Shown here: piece after piece, positions 1 to 10,818 of the stretch
Layout of the letters: the number at the start of each line of letters is the position of its first letter
Numbering within the stretch: position 1 is the first letter of the stretch
Assembly (NCBI GenBank): GCA_029718625.1
Contig: CM056380.1
Span: 114,090,746-114,154,745 of the forward strand
Source: Synaphobranchus kaupii
Lineage: Eukaryota; Chordata; Actinopteri; Anguilliformes; Synaphobranchidae
DNA length: 64,000 nt
Reading direction: 5' to 3'
Position numbers and translations under genes: made by a program
The notes under the pieces: model-generated
What the model was told of the DNA's origin: nothing
Database searches by the model: none
Seen by the model: the letters and a program-made list of their open reading frames with translations, nothing else

Positions 1-288
1 TCTGCCGTTATCTGAGAAACGGTCTAACGGCGTGGAAACCCTGTGGCCTGCGGCGGATGGCGGACGTTAACGGGAGCGGTGTGACAGTCCGAGAACGTGG
101 CTTTCTTTCACTTCATCGCAGGCAGAGGTTGGGGCGCATCGCTTCGCTTCCAGTTAAAGGACATGTAGGCGAATTAAACTGTTCATTGTGATTAGAACGT
201 CCTATAAAAAAGAGTGATGATGTCTTCCGTCTCTCTCTCTCTCTCGCTCTATCTCTCTCTCTCTCCTCGAAAGCCTGCGACTCCTCAC
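1..288. other. Intron 3' of the MAD12 exon
   Basis: Intronic. It contains a (CT)n tract at about 231-263 and nothing else I recognise. Confidence 0.7.
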
Positions 289-377
289 CCAATCAGCTGC
301 TCCTTGTTCTCCTCAATCACAGTGGGCGGGACGTTAGACACCACCACCTGCATGTCCAGCTGATTCACCACGGAGAT
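289..377 (-). CDS. pcdh15: pcdh15 exon: EC11 end and start of MAD12
   Basis: This 89-bp exon (phase 0 in, phase 2 out) has an acceptor CTCCCTCAG above 377 and a donor TTGG|GTGAGG at 288. It encodes ISVVNQLDMQVVVSNVPPTV followed by IEENKEQLI. The VVNQLDMQV-VSNVPPT segment is the passage from EC11 into MAD12, the ferredoxin-like membrane-adjacent domain that dimerises and contacts the transduction channel (family knowledge). The rest of MAD12 lies beyond the left edge. Confidence 0.95.
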
Positions 378-1364
378 CTGAGGGAGAGAAGGTTCCAGAA
401 CACCAGGGCTGCAGCTCAGATCCATTTCAATTCAAGTCAATACTGCAAATGAATCAACGTTCAATTCACAAACTGAAAGGTCCTGATAGAACATCGCCGG
501 CATTCAAATTGTCAATTAAATGTCAATTCATTTTCTCGATTGACTGGAATGAAACGGAATTGAATCTACAGTGCTATGCTATGTTTTCTCTTGCTTAAAT
601 TCCCAAAGCTATAAACCAGGAAATAACTTCTGTTTCTTGCAGCTATTTGGTAAATTAATGGCATCTAATTTCAGTGGCTCAATGAGAATCCTGGGATGGC
701 AGTCCAGGCCCCAATGCTGTCCCCATGAAATTAAATTTCCCCATTGAAATGAAGTAATTAACCACTGTACAGTTTCACAAATCACAGCCACTGGCCTTGA
801 TCTTTCACTTAATCTGGAACTTGTTGATTAAACTGCACAGAATACAATTTACTGCTAGCACCTGCTTCATTGGTCTGAATACTGTAAATTTGACAGCGGA
901 AAATGTTATTTCAGTTAGCATATGCGTACAAACACACACACATAAACGTACACACACACGCAATGTGCTTGTTTTCATCTGAAGGTTAGTTCTTTTAACA
1001 TTGAACGGATTGCTGCTACCCAGTCAGAAGTTTATCATCGCTGTGGCGAGGACCACTGCAAATGTCATCGAGCACAAAACGGATTATATTCATATTCATC
1101 AAAGCATCCGCAAATAAAACAACGACAAATGTGATCGCTAATAGCGCTGTTGCCATTTTGTTCTTTCAGCAGCGCACCGAGCGTTTTTGCAATATTTACA
1201 GAGACTCTCCGTGTGTCCCCGACACCCTTCAGATATGCAAACATAAACACAAATAGGCAGATGGCGGTGGATTACAGGCGGGGGAAATAGATGGAGGCGG
1301 CGGTAACCGCGCGGAACAGGAAGGAGGACGAGGGTTCCTCGTGTTTGAGGACGGACCGACTCAC
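378..1364. other. Intron between the EC11 and MAD12 exons
   Basis: A 987-bp intron with a short imperfect (AC)n at about 932-960. No repeat family or open frame worth keeping. Confidence 0.7.
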
Positions 1365-1580
1365 CACGACGTCCGCTCTGCTGCTCAAACCTGCCCCGTA
1401 GTTGTCCGTGGCGTTGACCTGGAATTTGAAATAGGACCGGCGCATATTTCTGTACACGATGGCGGATTTAATGATCCCGGTGTACTGCTCAATCACAAAG
1501 CCATCTCTGCCGTCGGTGGTGGGAGGTATAATCAGTTTGTACTGCATGGCGCTGTAATTCCCAGTGTCCTTGTCCGTGGC
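1365..1580 (-). CDS. pcdh15: pcdh15 exon: body of EC11
   Basis: This 216-bp exon (72 codons, phase 0/0) has an acceptor TATTCAG above 1580 and a donor GTG|GTGAGT at 1364. It begins [20 protein letters not shown], continues through the [10 protein letters not shown] and [18 protein letters not shown] stretches, and ends SSRADVV. This is the last full extracellular cadherin repeat of PCDH15. Confidence 0.95.
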
Positions 1581-1969
1581 CTGAATACAGAGACAATACA
1601 ATAATGAATAACAACCGGAAAAATAAACGCACACACACACAAACACACACAGGCAAATTAATTCTTTTTATTCTCAATTTTGAATTGCAATACTTGGGCT
1701 CGGCCAGTAGGGGGAGACTTTGAGCTTTGGTTGGTACCATTACATTGTGAAAGCTGTACTGTCTCTCTCTCTTGAGTCAGCTTCAACATCCAGCTTCTTC
1801 TTCTGCAATGACATTGATTTATAAGGGTTTAAAGGCCTGGGAGCAAGTGTGCAGAGAGGCTCGCAGACAGCAGCGAATCCCACAGTCGCTCTGTCATTAA
1901 CACAAATGAGATATTTTAATACGCGCCCAGGGATGATTACCATTCGATACATTTCCCCATAAATTAGGC

Positions 1970-2350
1970 CCCCGTGTAGCACAGTGCCAGTGCTCTGTGA
2001 AACTGCCGCCCGTTTCTTAAGCGGGCCAGTAGGGGGCACTCTTTCCCCTGGACCGGCACAGCGATGGGGATGCTGTGCTGTAGAAGGCGTCGTCCCTCAG
2101 GTGAGACGTTAAACCAAGGTCCTGACTCACTGTGATCATTAAAGATCAGGTGGCACTTTTAGAGATGTAGGGGGTTCTAACTCTTGAGTCCTGGCCAAAT
2201 TGCCACTAAATTGGTTCTATATCTGGCAGCCTAATCCATCCAATACATGTGACTGGCTACACAATCCATTCCATTCCATAGCAAGCATCACTGAAAAAGA
2301 GAATTGAGTTCTCAGTTGACCTGCCTGCCTTAATAAAGGTAAATAAAATA
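1970..2350 (+). mobile_element. Interspersed fish repeat with AATAAAGGTAAATAAA tail
   Basis: The segment running GTAGCACAGTGCCAGTGCTC ... GAGACGTTAAACCAAGGTCC ... CATTAAAGATCAGGTGGCAC ... AATAAAGGTAAATAAAATAA matches, from memory, a repeat widespread in teleost genomes. It ends in an A-rich tail, so it is probably a SINE or the 3' end of a LINE. The family is not identified. Confidence 0.55.
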
Positions 2351-2359
2351 ATAACTCCG

Positions 2360-4184
2360 TATAATCCATGACACGCAGATGGAATGTTTATTGTGGTTGG
2401 TGGGGGGGTTGAAAAGTTAATTTAGTGGTACCTTACACTTCACAGTAATCCATTTCACATCTGGCTGATTAACAGAAATGGAAAAATCCGAAGATAAAAC
2501 AATATTTGTAATGGCCATCTCAAATAATCAACAAAAAGTTACAATATCCGACTGCGAAACGCAATGTCCCTCTTGAAGAGCAGTCGCTAACATTCTCCGC
2601 TAATTGGTTCGCCTTACAAAAAAGAACCCATGCACCGCATCCAAGCCTCAACACTGTATCACAGTTTGAATTAAATCTTTTTTTTTATTTCTTACAAACT
2701 ATATTTACAGAGGGCTTTGAAGGGTAGATTAGCCTAATCTGTGGAGCGTGTTTAAATCCATATAAAGACCATCACAGCATTCCCCTTCAGACGGAGAAGG
2801 GGGTCTCCCTCCATCTCTATGAAAACAAATCACAAAGACCTCAGTGTTCTACGGGGACAAAGATGTTGAACATCGCCACAGAGTTCAAATCCACCCTGAT
2901 AATGCCATCTCCTTCAGTTTTGAGGATTATCGGTAGAGATCTTGGCAAACAAGCCTCAGCATAGTTTGGCAGAGCGGTGAGTGCGATGGGTTTAAAGTGG
3001 ACGAGAAACCGCCAGGCGAAAAGCACGCAGGCTTTTAATAATAATAGACCGGAAATGTCAGGTTACCAGGCCGCCAGGGAATTCTCTACACTGTCAGTCA
3101 GAGACACAAATATAATTGAAATAATTAAATAATTATCCGGCTGCAATTGCGAGAATAGCTGAACTGCTCTAGTGTGCACCCGGGAACAACGATGTGCGTA
3201 TCTCTGGATATGGAACGGACGCGATGACAAGGGTGACATCTGAAGTCCCGGTCACGGCTGAACAATAAGAGACAAACGTAGGCTTACCCAAGTAACCTCG
3301 TTCTCTCCGAGCGAAAGGCAACAACTGGATCGCGCGATGTTGCTGCCTCAGCATACTGAGGATGAGGATTTTCCCCACGAGACGCATTAACATTCGCGCG
3401 TGTGCAGTCGCATGTTCCTATAAGAGAGAACGGTGGATAGAAGTTCCACAGTTCTTTACAAATGCACTTGTTCAAAGCAGTGAAACGGTACAGCGGCCGT
3501 CTTTCACACAGACAAAAAGGCGGCCTATGCAACTCCATGTGGCAGTTTTATCAAGGCATTATGAGGCCGCAGAGATCTTAGTTTGCAGAACTGCGACATT
3601 CGCTCTCTACTAAGGTGGGGTTGGGGTTGGGAAATGGGTAAAATGTGGTGACTGTCAGTTTGCATTGGTCTAAACGCACATGTAGCTAATTTGAGGAGTT
3701 AGAAATGCATGGCTGCAATAGTTTGGGAGGACAGTGTGTAAAATATGCACGCTTCTCTGATTGCACCCGTTAATGCCTGGAGAAAAAAAAAAACTTTCCT
3801 TCAAACACATGTGACACTGTGCCTGCTAATAATGTTAATAGTGTTAATAATTGTTTAGAAATATTATATATTATATTAAAATTAATATAATTGTTGGTGG
3901 CTGAACGTATGGCTCTGATAGAAGAGAGTTCAGTATGCGTAACAATTTTTAGCACGGAAGTCTGAAATATGAAATGCATGTAATTTAGAAATTAACGTCA
4001 AAATACACCAACGTTAACAACTCGAATGCTTAATCTCTCAGAATTGTTAAGTTACATTACAGTAGACTCCTTTTTAAATTGTCAACTCATTTTGTTGCTG
4101 AAAACCTTTCAAATTAAACAACCAGCAGTACCGTCGTCTTCTCCGGGTTTCTGAACCGTACATCGCCTTTACAACGACTGTGTA
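2360..4184. other. Intron stretch, nothing recognised
   Basis: AT-rich intron sequence. A GC-richer patch at about 3170-3600 has several open frames on both strands but no homology I can see. Short poly-A and poly-T runs occur at 2680 and 3783. Confidence 0.5.
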
Positions 4185-4411
4185 GGCGGCAGTGTAGTAT
4201 AATGGTTAAGGAACTGGCCTTGTAACCGAAAGGTTGCAGGTTCGATTCCCAGGTAGGACCCTTGCCGTTGTACCCTTGAGCAAGGTACTTAACCTGAATC
4301 GCTTCAGTATATATCCAGCTGTATAAATGGATAATATGTAAAACATGATAAAAAAAGTTGTGTAAGTCGCGCGTCTGCTCAAAGCCTATAATGTAAATGT
4401 AATGTAATGTA
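4185..4411 (+). mobile_element. tRNA-derived SINE (V-SINE type) with TGTAA tail
   Basis: The 5' head resembles a tRNA, with a box A-like TAGTATAATGGTTAAGGA at about 4195 and a box B GGTTCGATTCC at 4239-4249. The V-type core follows (TTGAGCAAGGTACTTAACCT at about 4276), then an L2-like 3' end finishing in repeated TGTAA. SINEs with this tail are known to be mobilised by L2-clade LINEs such as eel UnaL2. It is not a tRNA gene, because the acceptor-stem pairing and CCA-side fold are absent. Confidence 0.8.
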
Positions 4412-5900
4412 CAGGAAGACTGCGTTTGCAAAACTGAAAAAGGGTGACGATGAAGAAGCTAAGTCCCCTCACAAAGACCTGTACTTCCTATTTGCAAACC
4501 CTCCATGTCAAATTGCAGCTTATTCACACCTAGAAAGATCCAACCATTTTTACAACCTTTGGATCTACAGATTGATTTAAACACCCGCCCAGGGACTCCT
4601 TAGTGTGATGTGCGCCATGATTGATTGGTTGGTTGGTTGTAGAAAGACAACCACTGTCCTTTCACTGTGGCCAACAAAGGAGGTGTGGCAGTGTGGTGGG
4701 TGTGGCCACAATCTCGGGTGGTGATTGGATGTGAAAGAAGACAAATACATGGCTGTTGTTCCCAGGGAGAGTAATCAAAGTAAAAAAACAGAGGGACTGA
4801 AAAGGATACTATATATATATATAGAGAGAGAGAGAGCACAGCAACACTGCCAATGGAAGCCTCTCCTCAAAGCTCAGCAGTCTGTGCCTTATAAAAGAGC
4901 CTGATAGAATCAAGCAGACACACCTGGATTTAATTAAACCTGAGGTTGCTCAATTGTCCTCAGCTGTGGACTGGAGGCCTCCCAGCAGGACTGTGACAGC
5001 TGCAAAAAGAGTACAAGCAGCCCACCCCACCTCCTCCCCACCTCTTCCCAGTGTCACAGGAGGGAATTGTATTGAATTGAATTGTGGAAACTAAATGACA
5101 GACACCACCTCTCCACAGGTCTGAATCACAGGAGACTATGGGTCGGCCAGCATTGCTGCCGTCATCGGCCAGTGTGGATGCATGCAGGTCAATCAGCATA
5201 TTAAATAAGTGAGACGCAGAAACTTTCCAAGCGAACAGTCTGCTGAAGTTGGTCTGCTAGGTAGGGGCTTGAGAGCTTTCAGGCTCAGAGGCAGATGAAT
5301 TGATGTCCTGAAAACAGCCAACATCAGACACCTGGAGCTTTAACAGACCAATATGGTGTAATAGACTACTGCATAGAGTGTAGGAAAACCAATAACACTT
5401 GGTCTGAGTGCTACCTGAAGAAGCACCTTGAAATCTAAATGTATTCATTTCTTTTCCCTTGTGGCGCCAGGATCACGGCATACATTGAGGATCTAGCTCT
5501 GTATAATTCTTTGTTCCGACTTCTACTTTTGTATCGGCGCTTAAGGAAACAGGTCACACTGAAATAAAACTGAGCTGAAGAGTCTGTTTTGTGAGCGTGA
5601 TTTTCCTTCAAGGTATCGGGTGCTGAACAGAAGCAGACAACTGTCCATGATTCCATTTCTGCATCTTTTCTGGATACGTCTTCCAATGTCTGTATTTGTT
5701 AAAAAAAACACGACTACTGCTACTATTAAATTCTGTTGTTGTTTAAAAAATAAAAAAGGTACTATAAATGGGTGTATGTGTACACTGTTCTTCATAGAAT
5801 ATGTAAGGTATGTTGCGCACATTGCTTTTCATAATGTCTTACAGAAAAAATACTACACTATAACAGCAGTAAGTTACAAAAAGCTAGTGAGATAAAAGCA
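4412..5900. other. Intron stretch with short low-complexity runs
   Basis: A (TA)n(GA)n tract at 4809-4837 and otherwise unremarkable sequence. No gene or repeat family recognised. Confidence 0.5.
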
Positions 5901-6462
5901 ACAACCAGCTACAAGCGTCAATCTACAGGCAGCCAACCAGCTGCAAGCATCAATCTACAGGCAGCCAACCAGCTACAAGCATCAATCTACAGGCAGCCAA
6001 CCAGCTACAAGCATCAATCTACAGGCAGCCAACCAGCTACAAGCATCAATCTACAGGCAGCCAACCAGCTACAAGCATCAATCTAAAGGCATCCAACCAG
6101 CTACAAGCATCAATCTACATGCAGCCAACCAGCTACAAGCATCAATCTACAGGCAGCCAACCAGCTACAAGCATCAATCTACAGGCAGACAACCAGCTAG
6201 AAGCATCAATCTACAGGCAGCCAACCAGCTACAAGCATCAATCTACAGGCAGCCAACCAGGTAGAAGCATCAATCTACAGGCAGCCAACCAGCTACAAGC
6301 ATAAATCTACAGGCAGCCAACCAGCTAGAATCATCAATCTACAGGCAGCCAACCAGCCAAAAGCATCAATCTACAGGCACCCAACCAGCTAGAAGCATCA
6401 ATCTACAGGCAGCCAACCAGCTACAAGCATCAATCTACAGGCAGCCAACCAGCCAACAAGGT
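5901..6462. repeat. 32-bp minisatellite, about 17 copies
   Basis: A tandem array with unit CAATCTACAGGCAGCCAACC plus AGCTACAAGCAT. The period is measured from successive CAATCTAC starts at 5951 and 5983. Copies differ by single bases. The unit is not a multiple of 3, so the 61-codon frame over it is chance. Confidence 0.95.
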
Positions 6463-7049
6463 GACTGACAGAACGATGCAGCAGGAAGGCTAAGATTCTA
6501 TAGAATCACCTTCGACTTCACACAGGGAACACACAATTGTACGCTTTGGTTAATAGAAACGCGCATTCGCTGACAATTCCTTTGAATTTAATGTGTTGTC
6601 AAATTTTACTGGCGTCCAAAGAGTTCAGAAGGGACATTGAGGATATTATGCTTTGAGGATCAAAATGTATGTACGGTTCCAGTATAGTCTTATCGTTGAA
6701 AATAAATACTCGTTTTTGAAAATAAAAGAATACCATTAGTATTTCAAATACGTATTTGACCCAGGTCTGGCCCAGGAGTTGCAGTATGGAGCTAGCAGCT
6801 GGAGTCTGAGATTATTGTTTAACACCAGCAGGAGCACAAGAGGAGATTCAGTAACTGACCCGCCTGCTAAACTCACTTAATTTGGCCTGAGGCAGAAATA
6901 AACTTCCTCTCGCTATGATAATGTTACCATTAAAATGCAAGACACCACCATAGCTGCTGCTTATTTACTTAAACCTTTTAGGTGAATAAGCTAAACAGTG
7001 TGTGCTGTGAGGGAAGGTGAACTGGTGGATTTAAAGCTGTGCACTCACC

Positions 7050-7050
<1 letters not shown>

Positions 7051-7090
<40 letters not shown>

Positions 7091-7243
7091 CATGCGTGCG
7101 TGCGTGTGTGTGTGTGTGCGCATGAGCGGGTGTGCGTGTGTGTATGTGTTTGAGCGGGTAAGTGTGTGTGCATACTCAGAGTGGACAGGTTATGTTGCGT
7201 ATATGCGCGCCACCATGTCTGACAGAAATAACCTTTGTAGACA
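7051..7243. repeat. TG-rich microsatellite and left copy of a 126-bp duplication
   Basis: (TG)n and (TGCG)n sequence is followed by 7118-7243. That segment matches 8625-8750 over 126 bp with two mismatches and no indel, from GCGCATGAGCGGGTG to CTTTGTAGACA. The pair flanks the LINE fragment at 7283-8570. Confidence 0.9.
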
Positions 7244-7282
7244 TGTTTCTAATGTTATCTACAGAGTATCTCACCCAGTGTG

Positions 7283-8570
7283 TTCTTCTTCTTCTTCGTT
7301 TGGGTGGGATCTTTTGTCCCACATCCCCAGGCTCGGGGCCGAGGGGCTATCCTTTTACCACCCCGAGCCTAGGGGGGGGTTCACCCGGACTATATTTCAG
7401 GGCACACCTCCAGTAGCCACGTCACCGTGTCATCATCCAGAACCGACAGACCATGCATCCCATTGGGTGCCCGATAAATCGGGCAGTCCAGGATGACATG
7501 GTCTGCGGTTTGTTCCTCCGCGCCACACTCGCAGGCTGCGCAAGAAGCCAAGCCCCATCTGTGCATCGATGAGCGGAAGCGCCCAACGCCGGTCCGGAGG
7601 CGGTTAAGCCTCACCCATGCCAGTCTAGGCAGGTCCACCCCAATAGGGGGAAAACCGACGTCTGGGATGAAGTCACGGAGTCTAGAGGTGTTCTCCTCCC
7701 ACTCCGTGCTCCAGATGTAATCCGCCCACCGTGCCGCACTGATGTTAAGATCACTGCATTGCTGCAGGAATTCCTGTGCGGCAGGCACAAATGGGTGTCT
7801 CGACTTAAGGCGCCGGGGAGGCTCAGCAATTACAGCGAGCCTTTCGTGGAGCAGATGGTTTGGCTCCATGGCCCGGCACGCGAGACGTGCTGTGGCTCCC
7901 GCGCGGCGAAGCCCAGCGGGCTGGATGCCTGCAAGAATGGGAAGATTGTCCACGGGAGTGGGACGCAGGCATCCTGTCACGATGCGCAAGGCTTCGTTGA
8001 TGGGCGTATCGATGAGGCGGGTGTGGGCACTGCGACACCATACCGGTGCGCAGTACTCACTAGTCGAGTAAACAAGGGCCAGGGCTGCCGTACGCAATGT
8101 TCTTGCGTCGGCGCCCCAGCCTGACCCGACTAGTCGCCTCATCAATGCCACACGAGATGTTAACTTCTTGCGCAGTGACTCAAGGTGTCGGCGAAACGTG
8201 AGCGACCTGTCCAATGTCACGCCGAGGTAGATTGGCTCAGCGCAGCATGGCAGGGGTGTTCCGCCAATATATATTCGGAGCTCACGTTTAGCCTCCCTGT
8301 TGTTAAGATGGAAGGCCGCCGACACCGTCTTTGCCTCGCTGAGCTTCAACCTCCATTTCCAGAGGTATGCCACTAGTGTCTGCATGTCCTGGCTCAAAGT
8401 CCCCTCCAATGACTGCCAGTCTCCAGCGGAGTACACCAACGCGAGGTCATCCGCGTAGGCATACTTCCGCGAGACTGTATCAGGCAAGTCATAAGTGTAG
8501 ATATTATAGAGGAGGGGGGCCAGGACAGATCCCTGGGGGACGCCGTTCTTGAGGCGTCGTAACCTGCTTT
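7283..8570 (-). mobile_element. 5'-truncated non-LTR retrotransposon
   Basis: A minus-strand element ending in a (GAA)4 tail (TTCTTCTTCTTC on the plus strand at 7283) and cut at its 5' end at about 8570, where the sequence turns directly into a TG/CG microsatellite. Only the C-terminal part of the reverse-transcriptase ORF remains. 5' truncation is normal for target-primed reverse transcription. Both ends abut TG-repeat sequence, so it inserted in a microsatellite. Confidence 0.85.
7390..8566 (-). CDS. Reverse transcriptase C-terminal fragment (LINE ORF2)
   Basis: An open frame, without its own start, that runs from the truncation point to a stop at 7390. The longest ATG-started part begins at 8487. 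It carries the reverse-transcriptase block NGVPQGSVLAPLLYNIYTYD, then the catalytic YADD motif (YAYADDLALVYS), and WKWRLKLSEAKTV in the thumb region. At the C terminus is a zinc-knuckle-like C-x-C-x(9)-H-x(4)-C element (CECGAEEQTADHVILDC), typical of the I/Jockey/R1 group. No frameshift is visible, so the insertion is fairly young. The endonuclease and the upstream RT blocks are missing, so it cannot move by itself. Confidence 0.85.
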
Positions 8571-8572
8571 GC

Positions 8573-8750
8573 GTGTGCGTGCGTGCGTGTGTGTGTGTGT
8601 GCGCGTGTGTGTGTGCGCGTGTGTGCGCATGAGCGGGTGTGCGTGTGTGTATGTGTTTCAGCGGGTATGTGTGTGTGCATACTCAGAGTGGACAGGTTAT
8701 GTTGCGTATATGCGCGCCACCATGTCTGACAGAAATAACCTTTGTAGACA
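8573..8750. repeat. TG/CG microsatellite and right copy of the 126-bp duplication
   Basis: TGCGTGTG-type repeat followed by 8625-8750, the counterpart of 7118-7243. This may be an exceptionally long target-site duplication of the LINE, or an older tandem duplication into which the LINE inserted. Confidence 0.85.
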
Positions 8751-9756
8751 ACATCACGGCTCTTTGTTAAACAGCAAAGTGCCTGTCTTCTGTGACAGAG
8801 AACAGCTCCAAAAAAGTATACAATCGGGCTTTCTCACAGCTGGTGAGAAAGACAAAATCTGAGAGTCTCCCTCTCTCTTCTCCCTGCGCTGACAGTAATA
8901 AGGTTCCCTTTTCAAATCGGGAAACTATAAGGCCTACACCACTTACAAACTCCAAAGAACTCACACCTAAGATTTGAAACCCTTTAAAAACACACAGACA
9001 CACGCATTTCCAAGACTTTTATTCTGTAAAATATCGAGAGATCATGGACACCTTCAAAAATAAATAGGAACATGAAATTCCAGAGAATCCACTCACCCGC
9101 TCAAAACGCAACCTTGATAACAACCTCCAACAACAACGCAATGCAGAAACACAATTTTTCAGAGAACTTTTCTGTCAAGCGCGGAATAATATGGCAGCGT
9201 GTTGAGGCCACCGGAAAACATTTTATCTCAGAATTTTGACAACCATTAATCGCCTGAATACTTGGAATCTTGGGTGGAACGCCTCGGACTCCTAGAGGAG
9301 AATAGACGCTGCCAAACACATTCTCACTCTGATGTCAAATATAACCCATAGAATATAATGTTTTAACTGATTCTATCGCCTACCCATCCACAACACGCAG
9401 ACACTTTCTTTTCTCATATCTAATGCACCTTTTTACTGTTTATTTCCCCATCTCCACATATGTATCTTTCCTCCACACATTTCCATAACATTTTCATATT
9501 TTCTATGGCTTCTTTATCTTGCAGTTTCAATCAACATATGTCTGGATATTGCTTTTTTTTTTTGCAGTGTAAATGTTTTATTTTATTTCACACACAAGTC
9601 AATGCATACAAGAGATTCAATACTCACCCTAGAAAGAGCTAACCTACCCCGTCCCACCGATACCATAGTTTTTTAAAACACCATGAAACTTCTCAGGCTG
9701 ATCAGAGCAACCAGTCAGTCCCAATTAAGCTGAGTTATAGGGGGAAAGCACACCAA
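8751..9756. other. Intron stretch, nothing recognised
   Basis: Ordinary AT-rich intron sequence with a short poly-T at about 9550. No feature supported. Confidence 0.5.
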
Positions 9757-9998
9757 CAGCTGAGCTACAAGAAAAGGCCCAAACCACAGCAGAGCTACAG
9801 GAACAAGGCCCAAACAACAGCAGAGCTACAGGAACAAGGCCCAACAACAGCTGAGCTACAAGAAAAGACCAAAACTATGGCAGAGCTACAGGAAGAGGCC
9901 TAAACCACAGCAGAGCTATAGGAACAAGGCCCAAACAACAGCAAAGCTACGGGAACAAGGCCCAAACCACATCAGAGCTACAGGAACAAGGCCCAAAC
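9757..9998. repeat. 31-bp minisatellite, left part
   Basis: About 7-8 copies of a 31-bp unit, ACAGGAACAAGGCCCAAACC plus ACAGCAGAGCT. The array is interrupted by an 820-bp insertion and resumes at 10819. Confidence 0.93.
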
Positions 9999-10818
9999 TT
10001 GTGTTCTCAAGTAAGCTTGCGTTAGTCTTTATGGAGAGTAAAGTTATGGGACGACGGTGCTCCGTCGGCTCGCCTGTAAAATGTTTCTTCCCCCTGGGAG
10101 ATCGGGTGTTTACCCTCTTTATTTTCTCATTTGACTGCTAGCCTATGATACTAGTCCTGGAACGTTGGATCTGTTCCTTTCGCCTCCTCAGCTTCTTATT
10201 ATTTTGCAGTGTTTGTGGACATGTTTGTGTTTGACTGCGTGGTTCTTAATATAGCCTCGGAACGTTAGCTCTCTGCTCCATTTCGTCTCGTTACATATCT
10301 CTTTACTGAGAGGCTAGGGCGTGTGTTCTCGAGTAAGCTTGCGTTAGTCATTATGGATAGTGAAGTTATGGGACGACGGTGCTCCGTTCGTCTCGCCTGT
10401 AAAATGTTTCTTCCCCCTGGGAGATCGGGTGTTTACCCTCTTTATTTTTCTCATTTGACTGCTAGCCTATGTTACTAGCCCTGGAACATTGGATCTGTTC
10501 CTGTCGCCTCCTCAGCTTCTATCGTATTATTTTGCAGTGTTTTCTGACTGTCTTTTATGTTGGTTCTTACGCTACTCGCCCGTTCTTGTGTCGTTACCGA
10601 GATAGGGCGCGTATTATTTCTTACTGTTCAGAATCCTGTCCTTGCGCTCTATTTGGCGTGTGACAGTCAGCCTGTTAGTAGCGTCTTATTGGTGTTCGTT
10701 GTTCGTTGTCTTGTCTCCTCCCTTATCTGCGGGGTATCCCGCCTTAGTGGCCTTAGGGCTTTAGGATTCCCCTTGCTGCGTTTGGCTCCTCCCACCTCAC
10801 ACGTCATGCCCCATTACA
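9999..10818 (+). mobile_element. LTR-like insertion with internal duplication
   Basis: 820 bp of unrelated sequence lie within the 31-bp array. The 5-bp word CAAAC is found on both sides (9994-9998 and 10819-10823), as expected of a target-site duplication. The insert starts TTGTGTTCTC and ends ATTACA, close to a TG...CA LTR pattern. Inside it, about 300 bp are repeated directly: 10000-10320 and 10322-10612 share TTCTCRAGTAAGCTTGCG and CTGGGAGATCGGGTGTTTAC. It looks like a solo LTR whose upstream part was duplicated. No coding domain is present. Orientation is a guess. Confidence 0.65.

Noticed and set aside
3160..3620. Overlapping open frames suggesting an exon
   Set aside because: No splice-compatible borders in phase with pcdh15 and no cadherin or other domain signature.
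4195..4250. Possible tRNA gene
   Set aside because: Has box A and box B but no complete cloverleaf, and continues into a SINE core and TGTAA tail.
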